Shown in pieces: positions 1 to 11,644 of a DNA stretch of 64,000 bases (its first letter is position 1; each line of letters begins with the position of its first letter). The position numbers and the translations under genes were made by a program. Origin of the DNA: Saturnia japonica (taxonomy: Eukaryota; Arthropoda; Insecta; Lepidoptera; Saturniidae). Under the pieces are notes generated by a model. It ran no database searches and was not told where the DNA came from. It was given only the letters and a program-made list of their open reading frames with translations. The stretch covers positions 3,286,001 to 3,350,000 of the forward strand of contig CM065324.1 in NCBI GenBank assembly GCA_033032175.1, written 5' to 3'.

Positions 1-1248
1 GTTTTCAACAAATAATAATGCATGCATATCTTGTATTCATATGTATATAATTTTGATCGGACAAAATGATGCATGGGAAATTAAAAGTAACTTATTTATA
101 TTAAATAGTTAAGTTTCTTGTTTAAAACGAGGGCAATAAATATAAAATAAATGTTTTTTTTAATTGTATTCTATGCGTTCCTAAACAATTAATCCGATTG
201 CGATGAAACTTTGGTGAGCTGTTGTGTGCACACCCGGATTTGTTTCTGAATTAGTGTAAACACTTTTCAATAGTTGTCGCACGTGTCGTTTCGTTTCGAA
301 GATAACGGGATCAAAGTCGCGGGCAATTAGTATATCAAATTAATAAAAATAAAACAGTTACGAACTTGAGAAGTCCACATGAGAAGTCAGTTTAATTGTT
401 ATTTAGTAATATGACGTATGTTAATAATTATTTTAAGAAAAGGATGGATTATACGAGAAAAGTCTTTTGGAATGACGATGCACTTCACTCTCAACAGTTT
501 TTTTTTAAATTTAAGTAGGTGGTACTGATCTGTATACGATTGGGCTACGAACACCATGGAGACAAACGCGCCACAGTGGCTCTCTTTTGGTTTATCGCGT
601 TTCGAGATCAGCCAGTGTACGTCCAGCTCTCGATGGTCGTAGTTATTTTTTGATTATTCAGTACTTACCATCAGGCAAAATGCCCTCAATAGAACGTCCT
701 ATTCAAAAAAAAAAGAAAAGCGCCCGGCGTCTTCCGGTTGGATCGCGGATAATATCACCGCCTAACCAATACTATTATAATAATAACCGACTGCTGAGTT
801 GCACTTGTCTCAGGTATCGTTTTGGTAAAAGAAGAATAATAACGCTTATCATTGGTGCGAAATTTGCCCGATTTTAGTTCGAAATATCGAAATATGAGTA
901 TAATAGTCGAATAATACTTATACATCAACGCTCGACGTAATGTGGAGGATGGGCGGTCGATAATATTCCATTCTGACAATTACTTTATTAAAAACGGTTT
1001 AGTAAAAAAAAAAACAATTCTCACGTAGATGCGAAGTTTGCACGAAATATAGCGCAATATAGTCGAATATTTCAATTCGTTTTGTGACATGCCGGTTCCG
1101 GTTGCTACCGATCGGAAATATCTCAGTTTTTTCTACGATCTCATGCGGTCAAAGAATATCATAGAAATGTGTAAATTCTACCTTGAATTTCGCTTCTATT
1201 CGAGAAAAGCGTAATTGCTTTTTCTTTTAATATAAAAGAAATACTCAC
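1..1248. other. left-edge spacer, probably intron of gd-like 1
   Basis: The segment follows the donor of the last visible gd-like 1 exon on the minus strand, so it is probably intron. I see no further protease exon in it. The stretch near 200-330 resembles 7500-7620, and 535-690 resembles 54470-54600, so both look like old repeats. A short CTTACCATCAGGC at about 664-676 is a scrap of the repeat family seen complete near 56.8 kb. Confidence 0.4.
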
Positions 1249-1682
1249 ATGCTAGACGGTATGGGTACATTGTTTGAAGGCCTCACGTACACAGGCCCCT
1301 CGTTTGTTGGTCTACCCTGGATTGGTCGGGTCTCCGTACGGTCCTCCGGCTTTGTTTCTGAAGTTTGTGGTCTTGCACCAGTTTGCTGTCTTGTCACAGT
1401 CGTCTGTGTTTGGGGCCTTTGATGCGTCTGTGGTCTAGAATTTGTTTCAGTTCGAATCGGTTTACTGGAGTCAACGGGTTGTACAATAGCCGGTTGTGGG
1501 GTTTTGGCGTTGCAAATCTCTCGACCGTTCAACCTAATTTCCACGAGTCTTGGTACCTTGTTCAAAGTGTTGTACTGGACGAAGAAGCGAACTGCGACTG
1601 CTGGTCCTGGACTGATCTTCATATTCGTGTTCTCTATCTTGAAGTCAATGTTGTCTTTTGTTGTAACGTCTCCCACCCAGTT
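1249..1682 (-). CDS. gd-like 1 exon: second half of GD_N plus RPQT-rich linker
   Basis: The 434-bp exon starts after tctcacag at 1683 with AAC TGG GTG GGA and ends at 1249 before GTGAGT, leaving a 2-nt phase exactly as in both paralogues. Residues 1-57 complete the GD_N domain. The following ~85 residues are a Pro/Thr/Gln/Arg linker with four RPQT-type repeats and no cysteines. The linker is much longer than in gd-like 2 (about 45 residues in the matching exon) or gd-like 3 (about 22). Confidence 0.85.
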
Positions 1683-3331
1683 CTGTGAGATGGAAGGTTC
1701 GTTACAATTATTTTGGTTTTCGTGGAATCGTATTTGTTTTGCTTGTATTTGAAGATTTGTCTTTTATTTTACTTTTTTACAGACTACACTATTAGCCTTA
1801 TATGCTTTTGATTCTTAGAAGGCTTTGACAGGTTTACCGGGCTCGGGGGCGAGCGTTGAAGGCACTCAGTCGCGAAAAAGGATTAACTATCTCAATTGTG
1901 CCAAAATGGCCAAAGCTTGGCTTGGGCTATTATCGTACATGTAAAATCTAATCTTTCTAATTGCCTATGCGTAAAACTCCATCTTACAAACTATATATAA
2001 TTACATATACATGTTTTTCCTTTTGGGAGGAAGGAAGAAACATACTTAATTACGTACGAAGAAACATGCTGAGTGTTCTGAAGAGATTTCTAAACTAATT
2101 CCCTCAATTTCTCGAGCTACAATAAAAAAATGTATGTAATTAGTAATCTTCAAATTTGAATATAAATTTCGCTTATGATATAAATAAGTACTTGTATGTT
2201 TATGTGTACAGCGTGGTAGGATATTTGGTGGTGCTAGTCATTCAGCTAACGCATTCAAGTTTAAAACCTGACGCTGAACAAACTATGGCAAGGCTGCCCA
2301 ATTAGTTTTGAGTTGGGGCATAATTTCTATTTTACAATCAGTGTTAACTGGTCAATAATACTTGTTTACAGCTATGATATATTCAGATATATATTATTTA
2401 AAATGAATAAAGTCTACAGTTAACCCTTTCCAGATCACACAAAATGTACGTCTAATAGGAATTAATGCTATCCATGGGAATCAAGTTATTTAATAATAGT
2501 TGCGGGCAAATTGAAATACTTTGGGCCACTTTATGACCCGTGACTTTGAGATTGGGCAGCCTTGGCAGTTAGTTACCATTCTAAGCTTAGATTTCTCTCA
2601 TCGTTGACTGCACCGTCCCTTGAAATCAAGTTAAAATTTTGCCAAGCAATAGATAAAAAGTAATTAAAACTTATGAAACTGTCCAATGAGTTCCTAATAA
2701 TCTATTTTTATTTTTTTTCGATGAGATACGAAATTTAACATTTCACAAGTGATATAAATTTCACGGGCCACAATAGTGACATGCATCGAAATCGCCAGTT
2801 AAATATAGCGAGATCGTGATATAAATTTCCGCAGCCAAGCAAGCTAGATTACAATTCGCACCGTCAAATGGCAAAACTACGCGTGGGAAAGAGATAAAAC
2901 AATAACATTGCAGCGACACGAGCCACCACGTAAATTCGAGTGTTTGGATAAAATTGAATGTTATTCTTAAAGTTTGATTTACCTACTGGAAGATTACTGA
3001 AATAACTTTGTGTGTGAGAGAAAAATTGAGCGCCCGCCGCGGCTCTGTTGTATTGTTACTGTTATTGCTTACGACAGGTAGGCTAATGAGGCAGTTATAC
3101 AAATAGGTATTAACTTACTCCAACTATATCAGCTTTGCTGTCCAATACGATGTTTAACCACAAGGAATGCAGCGTGCTGTCCGTAGACAGGTGTACTACC
3201 CCGTACCACCGGCCTGGCTCTGTCCCTGGTGGTTCATAATCGAACACGTTCGGACATGGTGATACAGGCGTACTTTGTTCATAAGTGGGCGCTGTTAGCG
3301 CCAATACCAGTAGAGCTACAAGGGTATTTAT
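1249..3331 (-). CDS. gd-like serine protease 1, partial (GD_N domain and linker)
   Basis: Two minus-strand exons, 3331-3119 and 1682-1249, splice in phase 0 and encode a signal-peptide tail, a whole GD_N domain and a long linker. The protein belongs to the insect gastrulation-defective family of secreted serine proteases; in Drosophila, GD starts the extracellular cascade that ends with the Toll ligand. Seen: a hydrophobic run ending in ALTAP, a first Cys in SPCPNVFDYEPPG, a tryptophan-rich strand (SLWLNIVLD), NWVGDVTTKDN, and a second Cys in REICNA. The protease domain must lie left of the window. The initiator Met is expected in a separate upstream exon, as in the two paralogues, but I could not place it. 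It is divergent to gd-like 2, with about 27 kb between them. Confidence 0.85.
1780..2045 (+). repeat. dispersed repeat (family D), copy 1
   Basis: The segment lies in the gd-like 1 intron. It shares blocks such as 'actgttagcct', 'GGGGGCGAGC', 'cttgggct' and 'gggaggaaggaag' with 10450-10780 and 45370-45815. Shorter minus-oriented copies are at about 26840-27010 and 43835-43990. No coding capacity is seen, and I cannot assign a class. Confidence 0.5.
3119..3331 (-). CDS. gd-like 1 exon: signal peptide tail and first half of GD_N
   Basis: The 213-bp exon (71 codons) begins after aacttccag at 3332 with ATA AAT ACC and ends ...GTT GGA before GTAAGT at 3118. A Met encoded upstream would give MINTLVALLVLALTAP, a good signal peptide. 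The rest is the first GD_N half, close to gd-like 2 and 3. An in-frame Met (MALTAP) lies inside the exon at 3304, but using it would discard the hydrophobic core. Confidence 0.88.
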
Positions 3332-3352
3332 CTGGAAGTTATTAAGATTATG

Positions 3353-3875
3353 TTAGATATAGGTGTGCCCGTGGCTTCGCTCACGTGGACTACGGAATGC
3401 CCGCGCGAATCTTCCTCCCCCGTTCCCGGTTATTTTAAAGACCAAAATGCTTATTGTGGGTGTTCCTTAGAAGATAGATATATATTCTCACGACTTTTTT
3501 GTAGGTCTTTATAATGCCTACAATAATTAAATACATTAGATTGATATATCTTTTATGGTTTATTCAGCGTAAGCCATTTAAGCGCCCGAGTTGATTCACC
3601 ATGACTAGTTTATTTTGTTATTTGTGCGGAACCCCAATTTTTTTCTATCTATACAGTTAGTAAAATTGAAGTGTCTATTTGTAATGTCAACATAACAGTT
3701 TTTTACTAAATGCATATGAAAGTATATACGATACCTATAACAAAAAACCCGTTTTTAAAATTTTTGTGCGTCTTGATGATGAAATTGATGTATATACTTT
3801 CATATGCATTTAGTAAAAAATTGTTATTTTGACATTACAAACAGACACTTCAATTTTATTAATTGTATAGATAAA
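3353..3875 (+). repeat. lepidopteran dispersed repeat (family A), copy 1, with inverted tail
   Basis: The head GTGCCCGTGGCTTCGCTCAC and the tail CACTTCAATTTTATTAATTG mark a family with copies at 12762-13275(-), 20590-20880(+), 23757-24222(-), 24833-25560(-), 26262-26775(+), 46985-47488(+) and 54678-54990(+, partial). In this copy the last ~75 bp also occur in reverse just before, so 3658-3732 and 3789-3860 form an inverted pair. The family is non-coding and resembles the head-motif repeats often called Helitron-like or MINE in moths; that class is inference. Confidence 0.7.
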
Positions 3876-6177
3876 TGATTTTTTTGAAGTTAAACTAATG
3901 TTGGCACGTTTAGTATAGGTTAAAATTAACAGCTGTGCGCGCATCATGTAACGGAAATATGACAAAGTTTAGACATAATAATGTGAATGTGAATTCATTA
4001 TACTGGCCATTATAATTTTTTTTTAATTTAACTTCTTTTTTGTTTGCGAATTAAGTCGTATAAAAAATAATGCAAAAGGAGGTTATAGCCAATGGACGCT
4101 TGTTACACCGTAGGTATCACTAGCGCTTTGCCGACCTGAACCCCCCTACCCCAAGGATCTCTGGAAACCCTAATCAACGCAGAAGCACAACACAAGGTTA
4201 TTTGGTGATCTTCTGTAAATACCTCCACTTCACCAGTTAGAATGCCCCAATCAGAGAGAAATCTCCAAAGAAATGTCTCTATACCTTATCCCTTTTTACC
4301 TCTCCCTTCTTTTACCGTGTCTTATTTTCCATATCTTTTAAGGTCAGCCCTCCTAGTCTTACTCCATTTTTGGTGCAATTTCATCATTTTTCTTCTAATT
4401 GTTTCCAACCAGGTGGTTGGTGGCCTTTTTGGTTCTTTTAGGATCTCTTCTTTTCGGTTCTTGTCATAAAAATCGATGCCAAATTGCCGAAAATCGATTA
4501 TTTGGTCTACATCACGATGCACAAGCAATTTTATCACGAACTTTTGCAACTTTAAATGTTCCTCGAATATGCCTATTTCTTTTATCCCTTCAGAGTAACT
4601 CTTCCACCCTTTATAAACATCCTCATTTTTGATACGTGAAGTTTCTACTCATCAGATTTCCGCATGAGCCAACACTCAGATCCGTAAAGAAACGCTGGCC
4701 CTATTTCCCTTTTTGCCTTTATTTGCCTTTTTTACCTTTTTAAAATTTAACCGTGTGTAAACAAACATCCTTATGTTAACAAATTATAATAATGTTTGTT
4801 TTTACACAATAAAAAAAAAACAGGTGAAATGTGAGAGGTACTCATGCACCTAAGGTTCCGTAATTTTATACAGCTACATTCACCAAAATAATTAGGTAAG
4901 ATTACAGAAGAAAGCACTGAACAATTTAATAGAAAAGATAAACTATATTGAAGGACAAACATAACTTTAACTTTGGAAAACTGTTCCCCCATACATCGAT
5001 ACCGTGGTCAGTTTACCAAGCCGTGGTTAGCTCACCGATTGGAAATAAGTTTATAATCGCAATTTTTTTTTTGCAAATTTACGGGATTCGGATTTTTTTC
5101 TTTACTTTGTTATAAGACATTGCTTCTTACCAAATTTCTTGATTCTAGGGTAACTGGAAGTACCCTATAGGTTTTTATTCCCTTTGCGAGTGTTAAAATA
5201 TGGGGCATAAACGGCCGTATCTTTTAATTGCGCTGACTTAGAACTTTTAATTTCTTCACAGACTCCAAGGGATTGCAGATATGAGTATTAGAAATTAATT
5301 TCAACTTGATACCTAAATGCGGTCCTGAGAAGAATGGACTTGACAGACAGACAACGATGTGATCCTTTAGGGGTTTCTTTTTCCTTTTTGAGATACGGAA
5401 CCCTAATAATTAGTCAGTAAAAACATGAATTCACGTTATTATCATTGATGAGTAACTTCATCACGTTGTTGGCATATGCGATATAATCCGGGATATGATG
5501 ACAGCTTTTGGAAAATTGTTTCAAACACTTTATATGTTAAAAATAATTCCTATGAATATATTATTTTTCATCATAAAAAGGGATTTAAAAATATTTTCTA
5601 ATTTAAATAAAAAACACGCAACAAAAACGCGCATTTATGTTCCCGTGACGTTATCATTCATTTTATATTGCGTCTTGTATGATAACAGTGACACAGTCTT
5701 GTATGTGTAATGTATATTTCACTTTTATTATTACTTATAAAAAATATTTATATTTCTTAGGGATACGATTAATGTATTTTAAAATAAATATAACACAGAG
5801 TTAAAGATATCGTGTTAATCTAAAATTGAAATCGAAATACATGTTTTAAAATGTAATCCCAGTGTTAATTTTAGGTAAATGTTAAATTATCAAAAGTTCT
5901 GTATAAAGTAATTTTGTTTCGTATAAATACTTACGCAAAGTCTAACGTTCATATTTCCTGAATGGTGACGTCACATTTTGTAATCGGCGTTTCAAGTCAC
6001 GTGACTCAGTAAAAAAATTCCAAAGGGAAAACTAAATAAATAAACAATTCCAGATTTGTATTGTTTTAGGCTTTTTATCTATAGACTAATATTACTCAAT
6101 AATTTACTTAAATTTTTAAACATGCAGTCAACTCGCGGGTAAACGCGGAAAGTTATTCGGTTAAAGTTTTGACAGAA
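3876..6177. other. AT-rich spacer with repeat fragments
   Basis: No exon is recognised. A family E repeat lies at about 4080-4262 (PolII-less, 'CCTATGGACGCTTG...GGTATCAC' type). A second, unrelated repeat at about 5150-5410 ends in 'gagatacggaaccctaat', a common lepidopteran transposon tail preceded by 'gacagacagacaacgatgtg'. The rest is featureless. Confidence 0.4.
4080..4262 (+). repeat. dispersed repeat (family E), copy 1
   Basis: Contains 'tagccaatggacgcttgtta', 'gccgacctgaacc' and 'tctggaaaccct', shared with plus copies at 47940-48135, 56785-57050 (fullest) and 60572-60740, and with minus copies at 25770-26010 and 36720-37035. Non-coding, SINE-sized. Confidence 0.6.
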
Positions 6178-6545
6178 TATATCAGATATCCTTCTTCTTC
6201 TTCTTTCTAACTTGGCAACCGGTCCTCTTTAATGAAGACTATTACTGCAATTATCGAGTGAATTATATTGTTATGTGTTATGACCTTATGACGATTCAGT
6301 ATCCTAACAAGATGGTGGCTCCCTTGTTAGAACTTTCTAGGAAGATTTTGTGGGATATCAGAATGAATGCTTTCAGCTTATATTTATAATCCACTTCACT
6401 TATGCACAAAAACCAAACTATATCACGCATAACGCCACCAATATTACAATATAGGGTCAAATACCTAAGTTATTGAATCAAAAATAAAAACCACAACATA
6501 TCACTTCAAGATCCCGCCAAAAACTATATCAGATATCCTAACAAT
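6178..6545 (+). repeat. MITE-like repeat (family I), copy 1
   Basis: A non-coding element of about 370 bp with marks such as 'AACAAGATGGTGGCTC', 'ccacttcacttatgcaca' and 'accacaacatatcacttc'. It matches 9290-9660 in reverse, 55365-55600 in the same orientation, and a diverged copy at 50530-50770. It begins with a (CTT)n run and is bounded by 'atatcagatatcct' at both ends (6179-6192 and 6527-6540), a possible duplicated target or terminal repeat. Confidence 0.6.
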
Positions 6546-8627
6546 AAATAAATAAATTTAAAAAAAATACGATAATTTTTTTATTCACCCAGCGAACAGA
6601 GTGTGCAAATGTTGGCAAATTAATATTAACCAAAAAATTCTGACCCAATTTTTTTTTTTGACATCTATGAATGGTAGAATGTTCTGCAACACTATTTATG
6701 TTATAAAAATTATGCGTGGAGCCAATGATATATTAAAATTAAATCATAATCAGTTAAATGAAATAAATAAACCTAGGCTTTTATTATCCAAAACGGTATG
6801 GTATACATTTTCGTGATATTTAAACGACTCGTTTGAAAAGTCGTTTTCCTTCAACTGTTACTTTAATATTTACCTAATTAAGACTTGATTCTGATATTCT
6901 TCATATCCTGGTAAGGTATAATAGTTACTAATATTATTAAACACAGTATTCTGCGAGTAAAAAACCTAGTAGGTCAGCAGAATAATTTTCGTATCATCTA
7001 GTATAAAATAAACCATAAAATTATATTTACTAGTAGTATTTATTAGTAGTTATTATGCGGAGTCCGTACGTACGTGCTACCACTGATTCATCATAGCTTT
7101 AAAACACAAATTCTTAACAGTTCATAATTTCCATTTAATCAAAATTCACTTAACTTTTTGAGCAAGATAATAAATACCTTATTAAAGGAAGACAATTTTT
7201 AACAAAAAAAGAAAACCAATTTCAATGAATTTAAGCAGTTGCCTGGTATATCTTCGAAGTTGAAGTACCACCTTAGAGATACCCCATTTCCGACAAAAAA
7301 GGATCATCCCAATCGGTTCATAAACAAAGAAGAAAGAAGAACATCCATTAAAAAATATATTTAAACATATACATTCGAATTGATAATCTCCTTTTAATGG
7401 GCTCAATCAGAATTCAGTGATCAATCGAATGCTACTATAATTAATTACTTATATTCAAATTATGTTTGTTTCTTTCTACCTACTCTATGCATGCCTAAAC
7501 CATTCATCCAAACACCCGCGAAACTTTTTATGTCATTAAATCCAGATTATAAAAGATGGCGCGCATATTGTTTCATTTAAAAGATAACGCGAACGAATTC
7601 GCGGGCAAAAGCAAGTATATTGTGTAGAATAGTTCGTTTTAAAAATATTTTCCCTTAGTGTTCTGGACTTGAAAAGTTATCGCATCTTGAGGAGCCTTAA
7701 TACAGTTAGATTATTTATCTAGACCACTATATGTTTAACAAGAAAATAGTTTGTCACAAACCACTTTTAAATTACAGAATACCTTTTCGTATTAGTTATT
7801 AACTTCTTGCTCGTTATTTAAGATGGTTTTTTTTGGAACTGGTGGTTTTTTTAGGCTCATATGTTTTCAATTAATGTATTTACGTATTATAATAATTACT
7901 CTTTTTCAAAGTACCTATATGAATACATTTTTTTTAAATAAAATTATTAGGTCATATCACCGGCGTGGGTTTTATTACAATACATTTTTTTTAAATACGG
8001 TCGTATCTAATAATTAAAAAATTGGATATTTAACATTATTATTAGGATTTTTTATTGACGTAGGCGTTACTTTGCGGTAATCCATCGTAATCACTTTATT
8101 ATGTATAAATTTTTGAAGTGAAAACTTCTCTATGGAGGTTTGGATAGGGAATAAATACATGTAAGTAGTCATCGACATGGTCACGTGACGTGTTAACGAT
8201 TAACGGTGTCTTTGTTTGCTACAAAAACCGAAACCTAAATAACCTAAAAATTAATCGAGGTTATAATCCAGTTTTTATAATCTGTGACGAAAAATTTAAA
8301 ATAGGTAGCGTAGTGTTATCTTGTACCTATAAATGCCAACTTTTACATAGGTAAGTGTAGTAAATTTCCATAATCCTATAATTGTAGAAAGCTTGACTTT
8401 TATTAATATTTTTATTGCAATTTAGTTTGTTGTGTATTTATGTATATTAAATAACCTTGGGGGTTTTATGTGTAATTAATTAATTTGCTTAATTGTACAA
8501 TCACTTTTTAAAACAATCTCTTTCATTTATAGTTATATCCATGTGACATTGGCGGAATTATGTTTACACATACTTTGCTCTTTGTAAAGAAGAACAAGAA
8601 TAGATTATGTAAATCATATATTTATAT
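6546..8627. other. AT-rich spacer, nothing assigned
   Basis: I see no exon or RNA gene. The stretch near 7500-7620 ('cgcgaacgaattcgcgggca') resembles 200-330 and looks like an old repeat. Confidence 0.35.
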
Positions 8628-9157
8628 TATGGAGGGTAGAGGTAAGGAGAACCATCTAGTATGGGGGATCAGTTGAAAAAGTGTCCACCTGTAAACAGCA
8701 AATTATGGTTCGAAGACTCGTCAAAATAGCGCTAGTGTCAGAACAGGAAATGATATGAATTTAGCAGTTAAAAACAAAGTGAAGTGTGCTGGGTTGAAAA
8801 AAGGTACATTTTTGTTATTTTTTAATAATTTCTTTGTTGTTAATGTAAAGAAAAGTAGTGTAGAAGCAATGGGAAAGCTTTGTTCAGTGAAAAGTTGTCC
8901 AAGTGGACGTAAATTAAAAAGTAAAGGAATTGATACATCTCAACCTCTGTCATTTTTTCGACCAACAGTATGTATAATAAATTTTTATTAATTATTTAAT
9001 AATAGCGAAGCTAACGGATACATAAAAGTTTTTGAATTTTATATGGCGCTATTTTTAAATACTTTCCACTTGCTATTGTGGCGCCATCTTAATTTGCTTC
9101 CTTTCAGTAGACATTTCTAATGTACTGAGATGGTTCTCCTTACCTTCACCCTCCATA
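8628..9157 (+). mobile_element. 530-bp inverted-repeat DNA transposon carrying a THAP-like exon
   Basis: The ends are inverted copies of one another: 8628-8656 and the complement of 9129-9157 share TATGGAGGGT, then AGGTAAGGAGAACCATCT, with only two mismatched bases between. Flanks ATTTATAT (8620-8627) and ATTTATTG (9158-9165) match at 6 of 8 positions, a possible 8-bp target duplication. Inside is a short coding exon whose start looks like a THAP zinc finger, the DNA-binding domain of P-element-type transposases. The element is too short for a transposase, so it is probably a deletion derivative moved by a full-length relative. The class (P-like) is inference from the THAP motif and the 8-bp flanks. 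Confidence 0.6.
8869..8967 (+). CDS. THAP-domain-like first exon inside a transposon (partial)
   Basis: ATG at 8869 opens 33 codons beginning MGKLCSVKSCPSGRKL and ending SFFRPT directly before GTATGT at 8968, a usable donor. The C-x4-C pair right after the Met and the aromatic 'FFRP' about 20 residues later fit the start of a THAP finger (C-x2-4-C ... C-x2-H). The second half with C-x2-H is not found before the element's right end, so this is a remnant unless it splices beyond. Upstream Met codons at 8755 extend the frame but add nothing THAP-like. Confidence 0.4.
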
Positions 9158-9289
9158 ATTTATTGAAACTATATCTATTGATTAAATATTTCGTGTGGAC
9201 AGTTCTCAATTACAAAAAGGATTGAGCGTTGACAAATAAAATAATGAAAGAAACCACTGTCCATAACTAATTATATTGATTAGTGTTTG

Positions 9290-9660
9290 AGTATAATATA
9301 ACCCGTACCAAGGGAATTTTGGGCGGGATCTTGAAGTGACATGTTGTGGTTTTTATTTTTAATTCATTCACTTAGGCATTTGCTCTTATATTATGTAATA
9401 TTGGTGGCGTTTTGCGTGATATAGTTCGGTTATTGTGTATAGGTGAAGTGGATTATAAATATAAACTGGAAGCATGCAATTTGAGCTACCACAAAAATTC
9501 ACTAGAAAGTTCTAACAAGCGAGCCACCATCTTGTTGGGATACTCAAATTGTTCTAATACATGATATTCTTTAGTCAGTTGATAATGACAGTAATGGTCT
9601 TCAATAAATAGGACTAGTTGGCAAGTTACGAAGAAGAAGAAATCACAATACAGCAACGAG
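9290..9660 (-). repeat. MITE-like repeat (family I), copy 2, inverted
   Basis: The reverse complement of 6178-6545 with moderate divergence: shared 'gggcgggatcttgaagtg', 'ggtggcgttttgcgtgat' and 'gagccaccatcttgtt'. It runs into the (GAA)n tract at 9638-9650 that is the complement of the (CTT)n of copy 1. Confidence 0.6.
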
Positions 9661-9862
9661 TCCGAAATCGCGCATGGTACGGTAGAATAAATAATACTTA
9701 GAACGCCATAAGTACTATATTATTTTGCTTTTAGATAAATCATTAAGTTTTAAAATTGTTATTATATATGATTTATTAAAATATTTAGATTATTTATTTG
9801 TACCTTTTGTGTTCGCGCAAACTAACGCGCCTATGTTCACAGCGGTCATAAAGTTTCGCGCG
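9651..9862 (+). repeat. MITE (family J), copy 1, left end degenerate
   Basis: Shares GCAACGAGTCCGAAATCG, 'gcgcatggt..ggt..aataaataat' and the right end CGCCTATGTTCACAGCGGTC ATAAAGTTT with 11645-11869. The left terminal repeat is eroded. Non-coding. Confidence 0.65.
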
Positions 9863-10299
9863 AGGTGAATGTTTTGTGTAAAAAAAAAAAGAAAATACAA
9901 TTTCTGTGATTGTGATCGTACTAATAGATACTACAAAATAAATACATATACAGTTTATTTGCAAACTGCAAACAACTGCCTGTTAATTGTATAATTAGAT
10001 GTTTGCCGGTGTAAGTAGTTAAAAGGCTAAAGGCTCATCCGTACTGACCACAAGTAGTTATCAGTAGTTTGTTAAAACTGTATTGTGTCTAATTTAGTTA
10101 GTTGTTTGTAAATGTAAACGACAAAAATTTAAAAACGTTTAAGAATATATTATTCTTGTAATTGGGGTTGTCACTTTTTATTTGAGCAATGCACGAGTGT
10201 ATTGTATGAATAATGTCTGCATGCCCGGTATAGTTTTTTTATAATAGTCCCTACTCTATCATATGTGTGTATGAATCTTATTATTATAATAAGGGATCA

Positions 10300-10302
10300 A
10301 TT

Positions 10303-10366
<64 letters not shown>
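10300..10366 (+). repeat. (TA)n(TG)n compound microsatellite
   Basis: About 17 TA units pass directly into about 16 TG units. Simple sequence only. Confidence 0.95.
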
Positions 10367-10367
<1 letters not shown>

Positions 10368-10449
10368 TTAATAGCACGTGTGCTTATACTTGTGTGTATG
10401 TGTGATAATTATTTGAGTGTTTTAGGTTTCCTGTAAATTACTCTTGAGC

Positions 10450-10780
10450 TATCCTTTTACAGACTGAATTAAGAAACTGCTTTCGACTTAGCAGATTCAA
10501 AAAAAAAGGAAACCATAAACCCGATCGAGTTTCTAGCCGGCTTTTCTCGTTTTTACTGACCATACTGTTAGCCTGAGGGGCCCTATCCAAAAACAGAGCC
10601 GCGGCAACAAGCGCGCAAGGGTGCCAAAGCGGCCGAACCTCGGCTTGGGCTGATGTCATGATTGCAAAGAAGTCGCGATCTGACTAATTCCCTATCCGTA
10701 AAATTCGACCTAAACTAACATATACATATAAACATGTCCCTGCCTTCTGGGAGGAAGGAAGGAACATGTGTATATGTATT
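10450..10780 (+). repeat. dispersed repeat (family D), copy 2
   Basis: Matches copy 1 at 1780-2045 and copy 5 at 45370-45815 through 'ctgactaattccctatc', 'tctgggaggaaggaaggaac' and the CGGCTTGGGCTG block. A minus-strand open frame here is an accident of the repeat. Confidence 0.55.
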
Positions 10781-10914
10781 TAGTGATCTGAAATATGGTC
10801 TAAATTAACTAGCGTAAAAGAGAGAAAAAAAACGGTTCCTTACAGAACCTATGTACCTGTGCGGTGTGCACGTATGTATGAACATATTGTGTGTAATGAT
10901 GTATATAGGTAGCT

Positions 10915-11440
10915 AAGTGATTGCAAATGCAATGTTACCTGTAACGCGCTGGCGGCTGCCAGACTCAAGGGTTTCACACCGAGGAACGGCCCTAGGCTTG
11001 AGTTGCCGCGGGAGAGGGAGGTCGCGGCGTTGGGTGTGCGGGACCGAAGTTAGGCACCCATCCCCTGCGCAGGAAACGGTGGTTTCGCGGGCGTGGGCGC
11101 GAGCACGCTCTGTTTGGAGCGGCGGAGGAATAGTATTTGTTTATTTCCTCGATCTTATCAACAGGATCGGTAAAGATATTACGCGGCCGGCGTTGTTCGC
11201 GGGGTACGTTCGGTTTTGGGGTGTAAGTCGCGGCAGCTGTGATCAACGGATTCGCGTGATTCGACGCGGCGTCGAAATATGATCTTGAGAGGTATTTGAT
11301 GTACGATTCAACCGAGGGAAGGCTTTTCTCGATGACTGGAATGTTTACCGAACCGGTAGTAGTATTTTGACGTGCATAAGAGCCCCCTCTTAGTTCTTAG
11401 GGTCTAAATTGAGCAAAGTATGTTTTTATTTTATTTTTCA
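10915..11440 (+). mobile_element. GC-rich segment ending in a LINE-type 3' tail
   Basis: About 380 bp are far richer in G+C than the surroundings (many CG dinucleotides, e.g. 'gcgcgagcacgctc'). The segment ends with ACCGAACCGGTAGTAGTATT and 'cttagggtctaaattgagc', the 3' tail seen on many lepidopteran non-LTR elements and repeated here at 19125-19195 and 29340-29400. It reads best as a 5'-truncated LINE 3' end. The open frames on both strands show no motif I know. Confidence 0.5.
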
Positions 11441-11644
11441 ATAAAGTATGTAAATTGTGTTGCAAGGTTTTTCTCTTAACTTACAGCATTAGTACCCAAA
11501 ATTGATCGACACGGTGTTGAATATAGTATAAACGATACATCATCGCTCCAAAGCTTAACGATCCGTATCGTAAACAAGTTGGTAGGTGTATGATATTATA
11601 AAATAATGTATGGACTCTCATACCTATTATGTATAAATCGGGCC

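Noticed and set aside
587..877. 96-codon open frame as a gene
   Set aside because: Overlaps a repeat shared with 54470-54600; no splice or domain support.
10917..11282. 121-codon Arg-rich open frame as a gene
   Set aside because: Arises from high GC content; both strands are open, there is no domain, and a LINE tail follows.
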